This document shows, in pieces, positions 42,301-56,150 of a stretch of DNA of 64,000 nt (position 1 is its first letter; every line of letters starts with the position of its first letter). The position numbers and the translations under genes are program-made. The notes below the pieces were generated by a model. It had not been told where the DNA came from. It made no database searches and saw nothing but the letters and a program-made list of their open reading frames with translations. The DNA comes from Mytilinidion resinicola (lineage: Eukaryota; Ascomycota; Dothideomycetes; Mytilinidiales; Mytilinidiaceae): positions 783,218 to 847,217 of the forward strand of contig NW_022985447.1 in assembly GCF_010093595.1 (NCBI RefSeq). Direction: 5' to 3'.

Positions 42301-45300
42301 GTCCCGGACTAATAACGCATTCTAGGAATCCGACCCTCTGCCTATAGAACTCGCACTTATCTAGGTTTACTATAAGGTTGTATTTTTTAAGTTTTTTAAG
42401 TACCTTTTACACGTGTATTTTATATTCGCTTAGCGTTTCTAAGTATATAAGGATATTATTAAAGTATGCCACTGTAAACCGATTTAGGTAGCCTCTTAAC
42501 GCTAAGTTAACCACTGCCTGGAATATTGCTAGTGCGTTAGTAAGCCCGAATAGTATTACTATATACTTAAAGTATCTATATTAAGTTCTAAAAGCCGTCT
42601 TCTATTCTTCTCCTTCTCTTATTCTAATTAAATAGTACCCTTCGCGTAGGTCTATTTTTATAAAGTACTTAGCCTTATATAGTTAGTTTTTAAGTTCGGA
42701 GATTAAAGGTAATAAATAGCGGTTTTTAATTATAATCTTATTTAGTTATCTATAGTCCACGTAAAAGCGTAGCTTACTATTTACCTTTAGGACAAATATT
42801 ACAGGGTAACCTGCAGGCAATTCTAATAGTTTAATAAATCCTTGCTTTAGGTTCTTTTCCAGGTATTCTTCCAGCACTTCCAGTTTGCTCTAGGCTAGTA
42901 AGTAAATTAGTCTAAACTGCGGTTGTTTGCCTAGTACTAGGGGAATATAGTAGTCCTAAGGTTAGTGCTTTAGTAGTGTATTCTAAACCTTTTCTATAAA
43001 AATTCCTTTAAATTTATTATATTCTTCTGGCACGACTAGTGCTTTTACTGCCTCGGCTAGCTGCCGGCTGCTTAGGGGTCTAGGCTACTGTTAGCTCGCT
43101 GCCCTATTTTCTTTTTAGGCTTTTTTACCTTTTAAGGTATCTATATTAATATCTAGTTTTTGCTTAGGCTTATCCTAGCGCAGGGTGCTCTTTAGTCCGC
43201 TTTCCGATTAAATCCTTACTTTACTAGACTTTTAGTTAACTTAGGAGTTATACTGCTTTAGCTATAGTATACCTAAGATTATATTATATCTCGCCGTGTT
43301 AGTTATATCTATGCTAATAGTTTCTCTATATTCTTTAATCTATATAACGCCTGGTCGAGTTTCTATAGTTACCTGCCTATTACTATATTACACAGGTGTG
43401 CTATCTACTATATATAGCCTGTAGGGTCTATTTTTCTATTACTAAGAAATCCGGTTTCTTCTAATAAAGTTATAGAATATAAAATTTCCCTGCGCGCTAC
43501 TATCTAGTAGTGCTCTTGCTAGGTTCCTACTAATTTTAACCGATAGGATTATATATCTGTAGTTCTAAATAGGAATAGAGTTAGGCTGCGTTGCCGGGTT
43601 CTTTCCTTTTTCTGTAATATAGGCTTTTCCCACTAAAGTGGCAATGGTTGCGGTTCGCGTTCCTTTGCCTTTGGCTGCTCTGTAGGACCTTGTTCTTAGC
43701 TGCTCTAGCTATTCTATTGCTTAAGCGCCTACTTGTTTTTTAGCTGTTCTTATAGCTAATAGTTTATATGTTTTATTTCGTAATATACTAGATATAAGTC
43801 CTAGTAGTATATCCGCCAGTTTTTGCCTTTCCTATATCCTATTAGGTACTAAAGGTCCGCAACTATAGTAGCTACTTTTATAAGTTTATCTTTCTTACCT
43901 ATAATATAGTGCTCTATTTCCTTAAACAGTACTAGTTGCGTAATAATATAATATCTTATCCGATATAGGTACTATTCTTAATATTTCTTATATATTACGT
44001 GCTTATTATATTTGTCCTTAATATATAATACCTAAAATATCTGTCTATAAAGTAGGTGGTTTTTATCTAGCTGTTTATCTTCCTTATTATAAACGCCTGT
44101 TTCCCTAATAGGGTGTAAAGCTCTATAGATTTTAATCTCGGTTTGCCTTCTATATAGCTCTAGCGGTTCTCGCTCTAGCCTAATACTAATTTCTCTATTA
44201 CTAGACTAGTTTTCTAGTTCTCGGTCTTTATTACTATTATAGTATTCTTTACTATCCTTAACAGGTGATTTATTATCTAGTTTTTACTAGATATTGCGGC
44301 TTAGGCCTTCTAATATATCTAATCCTGCGCGGGTTCCTGCGCTAATAGTTATTGCTAATATTCCTGCGGCTGCGGCTATTTTTACTTCTTCTTTTCTAGC
44401 AAGCTGTCCTATAACTCTTTCTATAGCTTTTAGGAATTAGTAACTTACTAGTGCTCTTAGCTCTGCGCCCGCTGTGGCGTTTTCGGCTTTTTGCGCTTTT
44501 TATCCTTTATTAAGGCGTGTAAGAATTTCTCTTGCGCTTTACTTATATATAGCTACAACTCTATCGACCTATACTTCCGTGTCTAGTAACTCGGCTTTAC
44601 TGTTGTCTTATAGCTCGGGTATATTAGTTCGGGGTTCTAATCGCAGTTTAATTATCTAGAACGCCTTATCCGTCTCTAACAGGTAGTTAATTTCTATACT
44701 TTTAACTTCTATATCGGCGTAGTAGTTGTCTATAGGGTTGCTATTATACTCTTTATTTCTTATTATAGCAATAGTATATCCTTTTGCCTTCTATATTAAA
44801 TAGTACCCTATTGCCTGCTTATCTAACTAATAGGTAAAGCAGTTATTATTATAGTACGCGGTTTATAATATGGAATTATAGCGGTCTATATTCGGCTTTA
44901 CTATAACTGCTGCTGTTTAGGTGTTCCTAGAGCACTTATTCGCAAAGTGTCCCTATTCTCTATATAATAGGCACGCGCTGTTGCGCCTTCTTTTTTACCT
45001 TTTTTTATTGGTAATTAGTTTACCCTTCTAGTTATTACGTTGTTTTGCGATATTAATCTCTATATAATCTCCGTAGTCGCGGTTAGTTACTCTTAGCTTT
45101 GGTCTAGCTAGTTAGGTGTAAGAGCGAAGTCCTCTTTTATCTGCCCGTTCTAGTCGTCGCTTATACTATTAACTGTTAATTTATATTACTATTTCCTTAA
45201 GTTTATAAAGGGTTAGAGGCCTCTCGCCTTATACAATTTTATCCTTAATATTTTCCTTAAGACCTCTGTAGTACTATACTTATAGAGCCTTATCTCCCTA

Positions 45301-45952
45301 TAATAGCTTAGACGCGATTTGTATAAATTCTAAAGTATAGCGGCTGGTTAAGCCCTTCTGCTTTAGAACTGCTATTTTCTATTCCGCTGTCCGTTCCTTA
45401 TTAGTGTCTCCGAAGGTTATCTAAAGTGCTGACTCGAAGTATCTGTAGTTGCTAAACATAACATTGGTTTCTAGTTTCCGGTCGTCTGCGTTGGTATTGC
45501 TAAGCTAGTCTATAAGCATTGGATTAAACCAGTTAAATACTTTTTTTTTTAAGAAAGTAGCTGCTATACAGACCTTATCTAATTCGAATTCGAGGTTGCT
45601 TTAGTTCGTGCACAGGTATAGCCTTATCTGCGTTATAAACGCTTGTAAAGCTCCTCTTTCCCTAGTAAACTCTTCGGGCTTGTTTATTTTATAGCCTCTA
45701 TAGCTAACTATTTTAGTAGTAGTAAGCTCTCCTTAGACAGTCTAGAAATTTCCCTATAGGGCCGTAATCTTTTTATCCTTAGTATTGCTAGCTTCTTCCA
45801 GTATTTATATTTATGTAAGCAACGCTTACATGCGTGTTACTACCTTAGTTATAGTTAGGGTTGGTCCAGCAGTTATGCTACCCGAAGGGGTTAGTAGGGC
45901 TATCTTAATTAATTGTCCGTATATAACTCCTTTAATATAGCGGTGTTTAAAG
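39303..45952 (-). pseudogene. B2 gag-pol relic
   Basis: Minus-strand order matches B1: gag with a zinc knuckle near 44930-44990 (ACLLYRE-stop-GHFANKC, less decayed than in B1), protease near 43490, RT near 42300-43000, RNase H and integrase at about 40500-41900, chromodomain near 40140-40240. RIP is milder than in B1: many CG and GC dinucleotides survive, particularly at 39303-39650. Stops remain in every frame. Confidence 0.78.
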
Positions 45953-46485
45953 TATAACAGGTTGTCTCTTCTATACCTTCTAAGTGTTATACACTACGGT
46001 AGGGTATAGGCAAGTTGTTATCGGGGTGTAATAGTTTTTAAAAGGTAAGGCAATAATTAATTAAGGTTTAAGACGGGGTTGTTACTTCTAATAGGTAATA
46101 TTAAAGTCTTAAGTTAAATATAAGGTTCCTATCTATATAAAGGAGCGTCCCTTTATATAAAAGCTCCGTCCTAAAAAACCTCTTGCTCGTATAGCTCTCC
46201 GGGCTCGTAGTCCTCGAGCGCCTCGAGCTCGACGAGCGCTCGTACGGCTCTATGCTTACTTCCCTTTGCGAGCCTGGCGAGCTATTACGTGGCCCTGCCC
46301 TCGTAATGTCCTACTCTTAGATCGTTCCCATCCACTAGCAGTCCGTAGGGGAATCCAGGATCCCTATGCGTCCTACACGTAACCCTTTTAGTCCTGTAAC
46401 TTAGTTCTATATTATTAATCTTATCTGCTTACTTGTCTCCGCGAGTGCCTCTGCGCTTAGGTTGTTCGTATTACGGGTTATAATA
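45953..46485 (-). mobile_element. B2 5' LTR
   Basis: 533 bp, beginning TATAACAGGTTGTC and ending GGGTTATAATA; same length as the left LTR but with additional C-to-T/G-to-A differences. Confidence 0.88.
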
Positions 46486-49400
46486 TAGTATTCTTTAGGT
46501 TATTAACAGGTTGCCAGGACAGGTTATTATATCTAGTCTATTAAACTAAGTACTTATATTACTTTTAGCGCCGGTTTAGGTATATACCTTTAATACAGTT
46601 AATATACTATTTAGTTTCTTCTTTAACTTAAATAGGTTTAGGTAGGGGCAACTTCTAGCCAGGCAGGTAGTTAGCTTATAGAGCGGCAGGACAGAGTAAT
46701 AAAATATAGAAGACAGAATATATTTTTATAGATTTAGGTAGGCCTAGTTAATAGGCGTATAGAGAAATAATCTATATAATTAGGAACTTTCCTAGGTTCT
46801 TCTAATTAAGCTTTTTAGTAGGTTAATTTATACGGATATTTTATATATTTAACTAGACTTTATTACCTACTTTATAGGCCGGTGCGCCTATATATTTTCG
46901 GTTGGCGTATTCTTCTTATATTGCTTAGGCCTAAGTTATTTCTTCGCGGATAAACTGCTTAATATCTAATATTTTATTAACTATCTAATTAGCCTTAAGT
47001 ACTTACAGTACTTAATAGGCAGGGCGCAGAGTTCCTAATAGCAGTTTAAAGCCTATTTTTAGGTGTTATCCTAAAATAGCAATAAACAGTATTACTGTTA
47101 TTAATTTAGATTAGGTATTATTCGCCTTAAACTAAGCAGACGGCAGCTAGGTAACCTAGTTATCTTGCTTATAGTTTATATAGGCGCGGAGGACTTATTC
47201 TAGTATTAAATTAGCCTTTTCTATTTAGCTATTAGTTTCCAGGTAGAAGGCCGATAATAATCGGGCTTTAATATATAGTTACTTATAGAGTTTATTCTAA
47301 AACGCGGAGATAAACTATAATTTTTAATCGGATACGCATATATTAGGTAATCTATAATATACCTAAATATATTAGTAGAATAGGTTGGCTATAGCCTTAG
47401 CTATAATTATTCTACAGGGAATTATATATTAGTACTTGCTTAGGCAGTCTACTATAACTATAATATTAGTATAGCCTTTAAATTTAGGTAGTTTAATAAT
47501 AAAGTTAATAGAAATATCTTGCTAGTAATACTGCAGGATAGGCAGGGGTTTTAGAAAGCTATTATACTTTTTTTTTAAAGCCTTTATATAGTAATAGGTG
47601 TAATAGTATACTATAAATTGGTAGATTATTTTAAATATATACAGCTAGTAGTATTTTCTTTAGAGGATTTCTAGAGTTTTTCTATATCCAGGGTAGCCGC
47701 TAATAGGGGAATTATACACGTAATAAAGCAGTTTAATCTTCAGTTTATTATTATTAGGAATTGCTATTTAGTTGCAGAAATAGAGCTTACTATCTCGCTC
47801 TTTATATTTACTTAGGGTAATTTTCTTAGAGCGGTGTACTCCGGAGCGTAATATCTCTAGAACTTCCTAGATAAACTTATTATTTAGGTATTTATCCTTA
47901 ATAATTTCCTAAATTATTCGGTTAGTTTCTGTTAAATTTAACTGCGTAAATAGGTCGGGACGGAGCAGTATCTAATTTCGGGCTGCTTAAGCTTTTTCTT
48001 GCGCAGGCGTATTTTGCGTACAACATGTTAAGGTATTAGGCTTCTTACTATACTTGCCAGGTTGGTAGGTAATTAAAAAGTTAAATTAGGACAGGTATTT
48101 AGACTAATAAGCCTATTAGTAGCTTAACTGCTTTATAGTTATAAAGTACTGCAGGTTCTTATAGTTACTAAAAACCTAAATTAGGAATACTGCGCCTTTT
48201 AGTTTAGGCCGCCACTGTTTAAAGCATTAGATAATCGCTAAAAGTTCCTTATTATAGATCTTATAGTTGTATTTAGCAGGACTTAATTATTTTAAGAAGT
48301 AGGCTATAGGTTAGAGTATTCCTTATTTATCTATTTATAAAAGCACTCTAGTATTTATATAGTTAGATAAATCGGCCTTAATAATAATCGGCAGTTCGGG
48401 GTTAAAATAACAGAGGATTAGGGCGGTGGTAAATACTGTCTTAAGTTATTTAAATACCGTATAGCAGGACTTATTAAACTAGAATAGAATATTCTTCTTT
48501 ATAAGTGCAATTAGGGGAGCGGCCAGGCTAAAGAAATTGTTAATAAATTATTAGTAGAAGTTTATAAATCTAATAAAGGCTCGTATATTTTTAATATTAT
48601 AGGGGACTTCCTAGTTATAGATATTCTTAATCTTATTCGGGTTTATACTAATTCCGCCGGTTAATATTATATACCCTAGGTAAGTAACCTTATTCTAATA
48701 GAATTCGTATTTATTAATATCTAGTTATAGGCCGGCGGCTTCTATTACTTCTAGAACTAGCTTTATATAATACTAGTAGTTTTTAAAGTTTTCGCTGTAT
48801 ATTAAAATATTATTAATATATATAGTATAGAATACGTTTAGGTACAGGCGGAGCACGTTGTTTATATAGTATTAGAATATGCTAGAAGTATTAGCTAATC
48901 TAAATAGTATTACTAGGTATTTAAACAGGCTATATCGCGTCCGGAAAGCAGTTAGCTATTTATCTCCTTTCGCGATTTATAAGCAATTAAATACAGAGAT
49001 AATATCGAGCTTTATATAGTATTTCGCCTTACTTAATTATACTAGGGTTTCCTAAATTAAAGGGATTAGGTATTAGTTCTTAACAGTTATAGTATTTAGC
49101 GCGCGGTAGTTAATATAGAATTATAGGCCTCCTCCGGGCTTCTTAACAAAAATAACCGGAGAGGCGATAGGTAATAAACTAGCACGGATAAATCCTTTCG
49201 CGAGGTTATTATTAAGGTACTTCCTTAGCACCTTTAATTTATTTTATAATATTCTATATAACAGGCTAAATTTATATAGTTTGCCGTTTTTAAGTATAAT
49301 TTTATAATTATATATTTAGTATTTAGGTAACTTATTAGCTTTCTATTAAAAGAAGGTCTTTAGCAAATAGTAATATTATACTAGGACTTTTATAGCTAGG

Positions 49401-51448
49401 TTAGTTCGGGTTTTCGGAGCTAAGGCCTTATTAATATCGGCAATAGTAATAGCAAAGATTTTATAATTAGGTTATCGGGCTAATTAGGTTATAGACGCTG
49501 TATTTAGTATATAGATATCCGTCCAGGTATTAGGTTTAAATTTAGAATTAGATTTAGTTTCGGGTTTAGTTTCTAGCTTAGGTTTAGAGTTAGGTATATT
49601 TATCTAGTATACTATTTTAGGAAGCTAGTAATTATATCGGTGTCGTATAAACAGGCTCGATCGCTGCGAGTAAAAGCGTTAGGTTAGAAGTATTGGGCAC
49701 TGCTTAATAAGGGGCGCTTTAGGAAGCTATTCTATATAAGTTCTTATTGCAGAAGTTTAGGAGTTGCGCAGGTATTACGCCTGGTATTAGGATAATTAAA
49801 ATAATAGTTATTAGTTATTATAGTTAAATCTAATATAGTGCTTATATAGCTAGGGCTATTCTAGTAGTAGCTTATATTTACTAAGTTCTAGTATATAAAG
49901 ACGGATCTATTCTATATAGTTTAGGTAGCAGAGGGTTACTTGCGCAGAGTGCGTAATCTATTCTTTTTTAAGCATTTTTCTATTAAATCTAGTTAGGCGT
50001 AAAATATAAGGAAGTAGGTTAAGGCAAAGGTTCTATACGCGCGCCAGATTCCTGTAAATATAACCTATACCTGTAGCTCTACTATTAATTAGAGCTACAG
50101 CATCTATATAGGTAGGGCCTTATTATATAGAAATAGGAATAAAAATCTATTATTTCTAGGAGTTAGGTTTAGGTTCTTTAAATAGGTTTATAAAAATCCG
50201 AGGTTAAAATAGTCCTAGGGGGCGACTTAGCCCTAGAACAGGGCTTTTAACAACTTCTTTATACAGGATAAGCGGCTACCTCTAAATTAATTAGAGCTAG
50301 AAAATAAAGCAGTAGATATAGAGGAATAGCGGGCAGATAAAAATTAGGTGGAATTAGTTAATTGCGTATATATGCGCGGTTAGGGGCTTAAAGGCTTATC
50401 TACGCTAGATAATCGGACTTAGGGTAAAAGAATAGAGTAATTATAGGAGATATAGCTATGCTTTCCGCATTTAAAGCAGAGGCCCTTTTAATAATATTTA
50501 TTTTATTCGGCTGAGCCGGCTAAAGTATATTTAGATGTATTAATTTCTATTATATCTAGGTCCTTTTATAATAGAGGGGAATATTAAAAGGGTCGGCCGG
50601 GCAGGAATTATAGATTATTATTATACTTCGCGATTAAGTTAGTATAGTTATTTAGATTATCCGGGGTAGTAGCGCTAACTATTATACAGCAGAGTTTATT
50701 AGAGAGGGAGTATTAGAGCTAAGTTATTAGGCTAGCTTTATTTAGATTTATATTAGCGGTAAGTTATTAGAATTTAGTAAAGTATAATATAAAGGCACGC
50801 CTTCCTTACTTTAGTATATAGAGTTAATTTAAGGATATAAGTTTTTAGTTCGGATTACTATATATAGCCTGCAGAAATTAGATAAGTTAATTAATAGTGC
50901 AGATATCTTAGTCTATTAAGAAGTTAATAAGTATTAATAGGTTAGATTCCAATTAAAAGTAAGCGTATAGCAGGCGAGCATGTTTAGTTAGGTATTAATT
51001 AGTATTTCCTTCCAGTTTATACTATAGTTGTTAGATAAAAATTAGGAGTTTTTTTTAACTCCCCTTAAATATTAAAGGGTTAATTAGATATTTAGTTTTT
51101 AGGGTTAGCAGGGCGGCGGCTATTAGGAAGAAGTCTATTAAAGTTAGCGGAGTAACTTTAATAGTTAGGGTCTATATATAGTTTATATTATTAGCAGGTA
51201 TTAAGCTATTATTTAATTTATAAATAGAAGGCCCTATAAATTATTAGTTAGGCGCTAGTAGTAAAGTAGGGGTAGATTTAGACTAAATTACGGCTACTTC
51301 CTTTTATAGAGCAGTAATTTCCTATTTCTAGGCGGATAGAACTTCTATTACAGCAGCCTGCTATTCTTTTATAGAGCTAATAAGCTTTAGAAGTATTATA
51401 GTTAGGTTAGTAGAGGTGTCTATAGTAGTAAAAGTAGATATAATATAA
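46486..51448 (-). pseudogene. A2 gag-pol relic
   Basis: Collinear with A1 23945-28902. The RT active-site region lies at about 48800-48840 (decayed YIDD-type motif) and the gag zinc knuckle near 50455-50490. RIP changes are frequent but at partly different sites from A1, so the two copies mutated independently. Confidence 0.75.
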
Positions 51449-51858
51449 TATTATAATAGTACTATACGCAAAAGGTTAAAGGCTTAAAAAAAAGCATTAA
51501 TTAGGTGCTATATATAATGCTATATAGAGAATTAAGATATTATATAAGGAATAGGAAAACGGGAGACAGGCCACCGGATATAAGGGCGTGGCTGAGCGCG
51601 TGGCGTACGGCCTCTATGCTATTTCGGCGCGTGGCACGCGTATACGCGAGGTTCTTACCAGATTAGGTAATAGGAAAAGAGGGCAGCCGGTAGGTGGCTG
51701 GAGCGGGATAGGATAGGAAGCGGAAGCAAGACGGGAGCGGAGCAGGGTAGGCAGGGCAGGAGGCCGGCTAATAGTAGTAGGCCGGTGCAGATTGCTAGAG
51801 TTGTAGTAATCTGCGGCAGAATTTCGGTAGGTAGGGTATTACGGTCGATACCGTAATA
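51449..51858 (-). mobile_element. A2 5' LTR
   Basis: 410 bp, starting TATTATAATAG and ending ACCGTAATA; followed by the target duplication GTAGG at 51859-51863. Confidence 0.87.
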
Positions 51859-51863
51859 GTAGG

Positions 51864-53604
51864 TAAGAAAGTATAGAGTAGTTTTTGCGCTAGATAAATA
51901 CCACCTAATATACTTTATAAGAGCCCGTAAGTTTATTAATATAAAAGCTATAGTTAATATATAGGGCTTTACTAAAGGCCCTATAATAAACCTAAAAATA
52001 CTAGAGGTTTAGGTAGATTCTAAACTTAAATAGGGCCCGTATATTAATACTATAAAAAATAAAGCTATAGCCTAGATAAAGGCCCTTATAAGGCTTATAG
52101 TATTAACCTAGAGTATAAGCTTCCGAAAGGTATATATAATATACTCGGCGGTTATTAGGCCTGCTATTATATATAAATACACCTTTTAGTATACTATACT
52201 AGGTATAAAAAAGCAGATTAGTAAAATAAAAATTAAGCAGCTTAAAATAGTATAGAACTAGTGCCTTTATACTATTTTAAAGGTATATAAAATAATAAAT
52301 ATTAGGGTAATAAAGTATAAAATATTATGCCTTCTACTCCGGCTAAAGCTAAAAAAACTTATAGTAGCCTATACAGACTGTATATATAAAAGGCTAGCCC
52401 GTAAGTATATTAAAACCTAATATAGCTATATAAAAGAAATAGTCTATACTAAATACAGGCCGAAAGGAATACTATAGTACGGCCTAAGCAGGCGTAATAA
52501 ACTCTATAAGCTTATAGTAAAGGTATTATAGCTAGCCGCATAATATAAAGGTAAATCGGAAGAATTCTATAGGTATATAAGGCGTAGTATAATCTAGAAT
52601 AAATATAAAAAGAAGTAGAAGAAAGAATAGAAAGCCTACTATAAAAAACTACGCTAAAAACCTCTAATACTAGTACTTAATACTAAATAGAGTAAATAAT
52701 AAAAAGTACTATATAAAGAACTTATAAAGGTAGAAAGTATAATTATTATAAACCTATAGATAGAGTATATAGGGCTTAACAGTTACCTCTACTATATAAA
52801 AGTGCCCGGCTATTTAATACCGGTATACCCTTGCGAGTATAGCCTTTAATCTCTAAAATATATTATAATAAGTTGCGGAAAACACGTTAAAAGCAGGGGC
52901 GAGCTGTTTTAAAAGGCTAAGATAAGAACGTATAAACAGCTCTATAGAAGCTAGAAAGAAAAAAAGGCTATAGCCTAATAGCTCCTCTAAAAAACGGACC
53001 TTCTGCTATACTTTTTAGTAGCTAAAAAGATAGTAAAGGCGGAGATATAGGCACTTTACCTTTTATAACTTTATATAACTATATATACTATATATACTAT
53101 ATATATAACGTATACTATACCGCCTATATTACGCACCTACCTAATAGCTATATCTACCTATATACTATAGCTCCTATATATATTACAGCCTATACAGCAC
53201 TACTCCTATATATATTATTTAATTTAAGAACTAACGCCTTAATAAAGGGCACGCGTGCGAAACAATAGCACGCGTGCCCTTACGCTAATCCTAAACCAGC
53301 TTACTACTCCGGAATTAACTCGACCCGCGCCTAGGAGGACGACTGCAAAACCCGGACAGATTTAGGAAAACGCATTATAATAGCTTATTCTGTAGTAAAC
53401 TTAATAGATCTACCACGTGTCCCTAATAGCTATATAATAATAAGAAGAGCGCTTAGCGCTATATACCGCAGAGAATAAGGTTTTTATCCGAACGCTATAT
53501 AGTAGCAAACGGCTTCTCCTTATAAACTAGCTTAGATAGAATAGCTGTATAAACCCTAACAGGAGCTACACCAGCGTAATAGAATTTAATAATAATAATA
53601 ATAA
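51864..53604 (+). pseudogene. LINE-1 ORF2 C-terminal part and 3' UTR
   Basis: Begins in the RT thumb region (frame reads KYRVVFALDKYHLIYFIRA across the A2 excision point). A decayed Cys-rich motif lies at about 52800-52900 (VPGYLIPVYPCEYSL). The 3' UTR (from about 53200) contains GCACGCGTGCCCTT and CCAGCGTAATAG. Ends with the (TAA)n tail at 53587-53604. Confidence 0.8.
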
Positions 53605-54754
53605 TACCCTATTACCTACTTATTTAACTAATAGGTAAAGCAGTTATTATTATAGCACGCGGTTTATAATATAGAATTATAGCAGTTTATATTTAACTTT
53701 ACTATAACTGCTGCTATTTAGGTGTTTTTAAAGTACTTACTTATTAAGTATTCCTATTTTCTATATAATAGGCATGCGCTACTGCGCTTTCTATTTTACC
53801 TTTCTTTATTAGTAATTAGTTTACTTTTCTAGTTATTATATTATTTTATAATATTAATCTTTATATAATTTCTATAGTTACGGTTAATTACTTTTAGCTT
53901 TAGTCTAGCTAGTTAGGCGTAGGAATAAAGTCCTTTTTTATCTGCCCGTTTTAGTTATTATTTATACTATTAACTATTAATTTATATTACTATTTCCTTA
54001 AGTTTATAAAGTATTAAAGGCCTTTTACTTTATATAATTTTATTTTTAATATTTTCCTTAAGACTTCTATAGTACTATACTTATAGAGCTTTATTTTCCT
54101 ATAATAGCTTAAACGCGATTTATATAAATTCTAAAGTATAGTAGCTAGTTAAGCTTTTTTATTTTAGAACTATAATTTTCTATTCTACTATCCGTTTTTT
54201 ATTAGTATTTCTAAAGGTTATTTAAAGTACTAACTTAAAATATCTATAGTTGCTAAATATAGTATTAGTTTCTAGTTCCTAATTATCTATATTAGTATTA
54301 CTAAGCTAGTTTATAAGTATTAGGTTAAATTAGTTAAACGCTTTTTTTTTTTAAAAAGGTAGCTGCTATACAAACTTTATCTAATTTAAATTTAAGGTTG
54401 CTTTAGTTTATACGCAGGTATAGCCTTATTTATATTATAAACGCTTATAAAGCTTTTTTATTACTAGTAAACTTTTTAGGTTTATTTATTTTATAGCCTT
54501 TATAGCTAACTATTCTACTAGTAGTAAGCTTTTTTTAAATAGTCTAGAAATTTCCTTATAGGGCCGCAATTTTTTTATTTTTAGTATTACTAGCTTTTTC
54601 TAATACTTATAGCTATATAAGTAATACCTGTATATATATTACTACTTTAAGTATAGTTAAAATTAGTTTAGTAGTTATACTGCCTAAAAGGGTTAGTAAG
54701 GCTATTTTAATTAATTATTTATATATAACTCCTTTAATATAGCAGTGTTTAAAG
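53605..54754 (-). pseudogene. B3 gag, right of LINE-1
   Basis: Begins with the duplicated TACCCTATTACCTA and continues B3 exactly where 17037 stops. Collinear with B2 44812-45952; RIP-destroyed. Ends at the 5' LTR (54755). Confidence 0.75.
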
Positions 54755-55289
54755 TATAATAGGTTATTTTTTTTATACCTTTTAAGTATTATATACTAAG
54801 GCAGGGTATAAGTTAAGTTATTATTAGGGTGTAATAGTTTTTAAAAGGTAAAATAAGATTAATTTTAGGTATAAAATAGGGTTATTACTTCTAATAAGTA
54901 GTATTAAAGTTTTAAGTTAAATATAAGGTTTCTATTTATATAAAAAAGCGTTTTTATATATAAAAGCTCTATTCTAAAAAACCTGTTTACTTATTCTACT
55001 TTTAGAGCTTATAGCCTTTAAGCGCCTTAAGCCTAATAAGCACTTACTTAGCTTTATACTTACTTTTTTCTACGAGCTTAATAAGCTATTATATAACCCT
55101 ATTTTTATAATATCCTATTTTTAGATTATTTCTATCTACTAGTAGTTTATAGGGGAATCTAGGATTTTTATATACTCTATATATAACCTTTTTAGTTTTA
55201 TAACCTAGTTTTATATAATTAGTTTTATTTATTTATTTATTTTTATAAGTATAGCTGCGCTTAGGTGGTTTATATTACAGGTTATAATA
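54755..55289 (-). mobile_element. B-family LTR (5' LTR of B3, 3' LTR of the composite unit)
   Basis: 535 bp, starting TATAATAGG and ending GGTTATAATA, strongly RIP-mutated along its entire length. Directly followed by LINE ORF1 sequence, the same junction as at 58652/58653. Confidence 0.82.
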
Positions 55290-56142
55290 ATACTATTTTG
55301 TCTAGCACCTGCACCTATTTTTTTTTTCTTAAGCAGTGCTTTTTTTATAGCTTTATCCGCAATATATACCTTAATATTTCTACTCTATAGCTTTTTTATA
55401 CCGCTAATCTTTATTATATCTAGTAGTCCGGCTGCTTAAAGCTTTTAAATAATAGTTATATTTATATCTACTATAGTTATAGTTCGCTTATTATTATTTT
55501 TAATATAAATAGTAATTTTATAGATATTTATAGGTTGCCTTATATACTGCCTATTTCCTGCTACCTTTCTATATTACGCAGCTATACCGCTTAGTATAGC
55601 TAATAGTATTATACCTGCTGCTGCTACTGCTACTACTACTACAGTATATATTTTCCTGTGCGTTAATAATATATATACCTTCTTTTTCGTGTTTTCTATT
55701 ATTTTTATTAGCTTTTTCTATAGTATCTGCTATAGGTTATTTACGGTATTTAAAAGGCCGAATAGAACGCGTTTTATAAAATTATAAAGGGTTTAGATAA
55801 TTATATTTATTTTAAGAAATTAGATTAGCTTATTCTGCAGAAGGTTTTATATACTATATACTTTATTAATAAGGTTTTAGACGTTTTAGTAAACGTTTTT
55901 AATAGGCTTTAGGTTTTAGTATTAGTTTTAGCGTTATTATTATTATTATTATTATTATTAATACTATTACTAGGGCGGCTATATATTAGAGGTTATAATT
56001 TGCGGTATACCTACTATAATACTGCTAGCACTACTTATAGGGCTTTAAGGCTGCGTATAATTGTTTATAGGGCCTTAAATAGCCCCTAAAGGCCCTTTTT
56101 AGGTTGTATTTCTAAAATACTATAGGGTTAATTATATTATAT
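55290..56142 (-). pseudogene. LINE ORF1 fragment in the composite unit
   Basis: RIP-mutated copy of 58653-59636. Includes the triplet run near 55932-55965 and stops at the LINE 5' end, followed by a T-run and B gag. Same orientation as the surrounding B sequences. Confidence 0.72.
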
Positions 56143-56150
56143 TTTTTTTT

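Larger units (their letters stand above)
38770..46485 (-). mobile_element. B2, complete Ty3/gypsy chromovirus (RIP-mutated)
   Basis: 7,716 bp with two 533-bp LTRs (38770-39302 and 45953-46485) and a perfect TAGTA target duplication (38765-38769 and 46486-46490). The purine tract AGAAGGGGGAGCGAG on the minus strand abuts the left LTR, so coding is leftward. Joining the flanks restores A2 sequence exactly as in A1 (GTAGTATTCTTTAGG). It is the only B copy in the window with both ends intact. Confidence 0.9.
38168..51858 (-). mobile_element. A2, Ty3/gypsy family A, with nested B2
   Basis: 410-bp LTRs at 38168-38577 and 51449-51858 and a target duplication GTGGG/GTAGG (38163-38167 and 51859-51863; the one difference is a G-to-A change). 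Without B2 and its duplicated TAGTA the element is about 5.97 kb, the same as A1, and the interiors are collinear. Inserted in the reverse transcriptase of LINE-1. Minus-strand coding as in A1. Confidence 0.88.
17038..53604 (+). mobile_element. LINE-1, Tad-like non-LTR retrotransposon, split in three
   Basis: A single LINE lies in three segments (17038-19272, 36448-38167 and 51864-53604), together about 5.7 kb. It is flanked by a 14-bp target duplication: TACTCTATTACCTA at 17024-17037 and TACCCTATTACCTA at 53605-53618. It ends in a (TAA)n tail. LINE-2 entered at 19272/36448 and gypsy A2 at 38167/51864. Removing the two insertions restores continuous endonuclease and reverse transcriptase reading frames apart from RIP stops. 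It inserted into the gag region of B3. Confidence 0.85.
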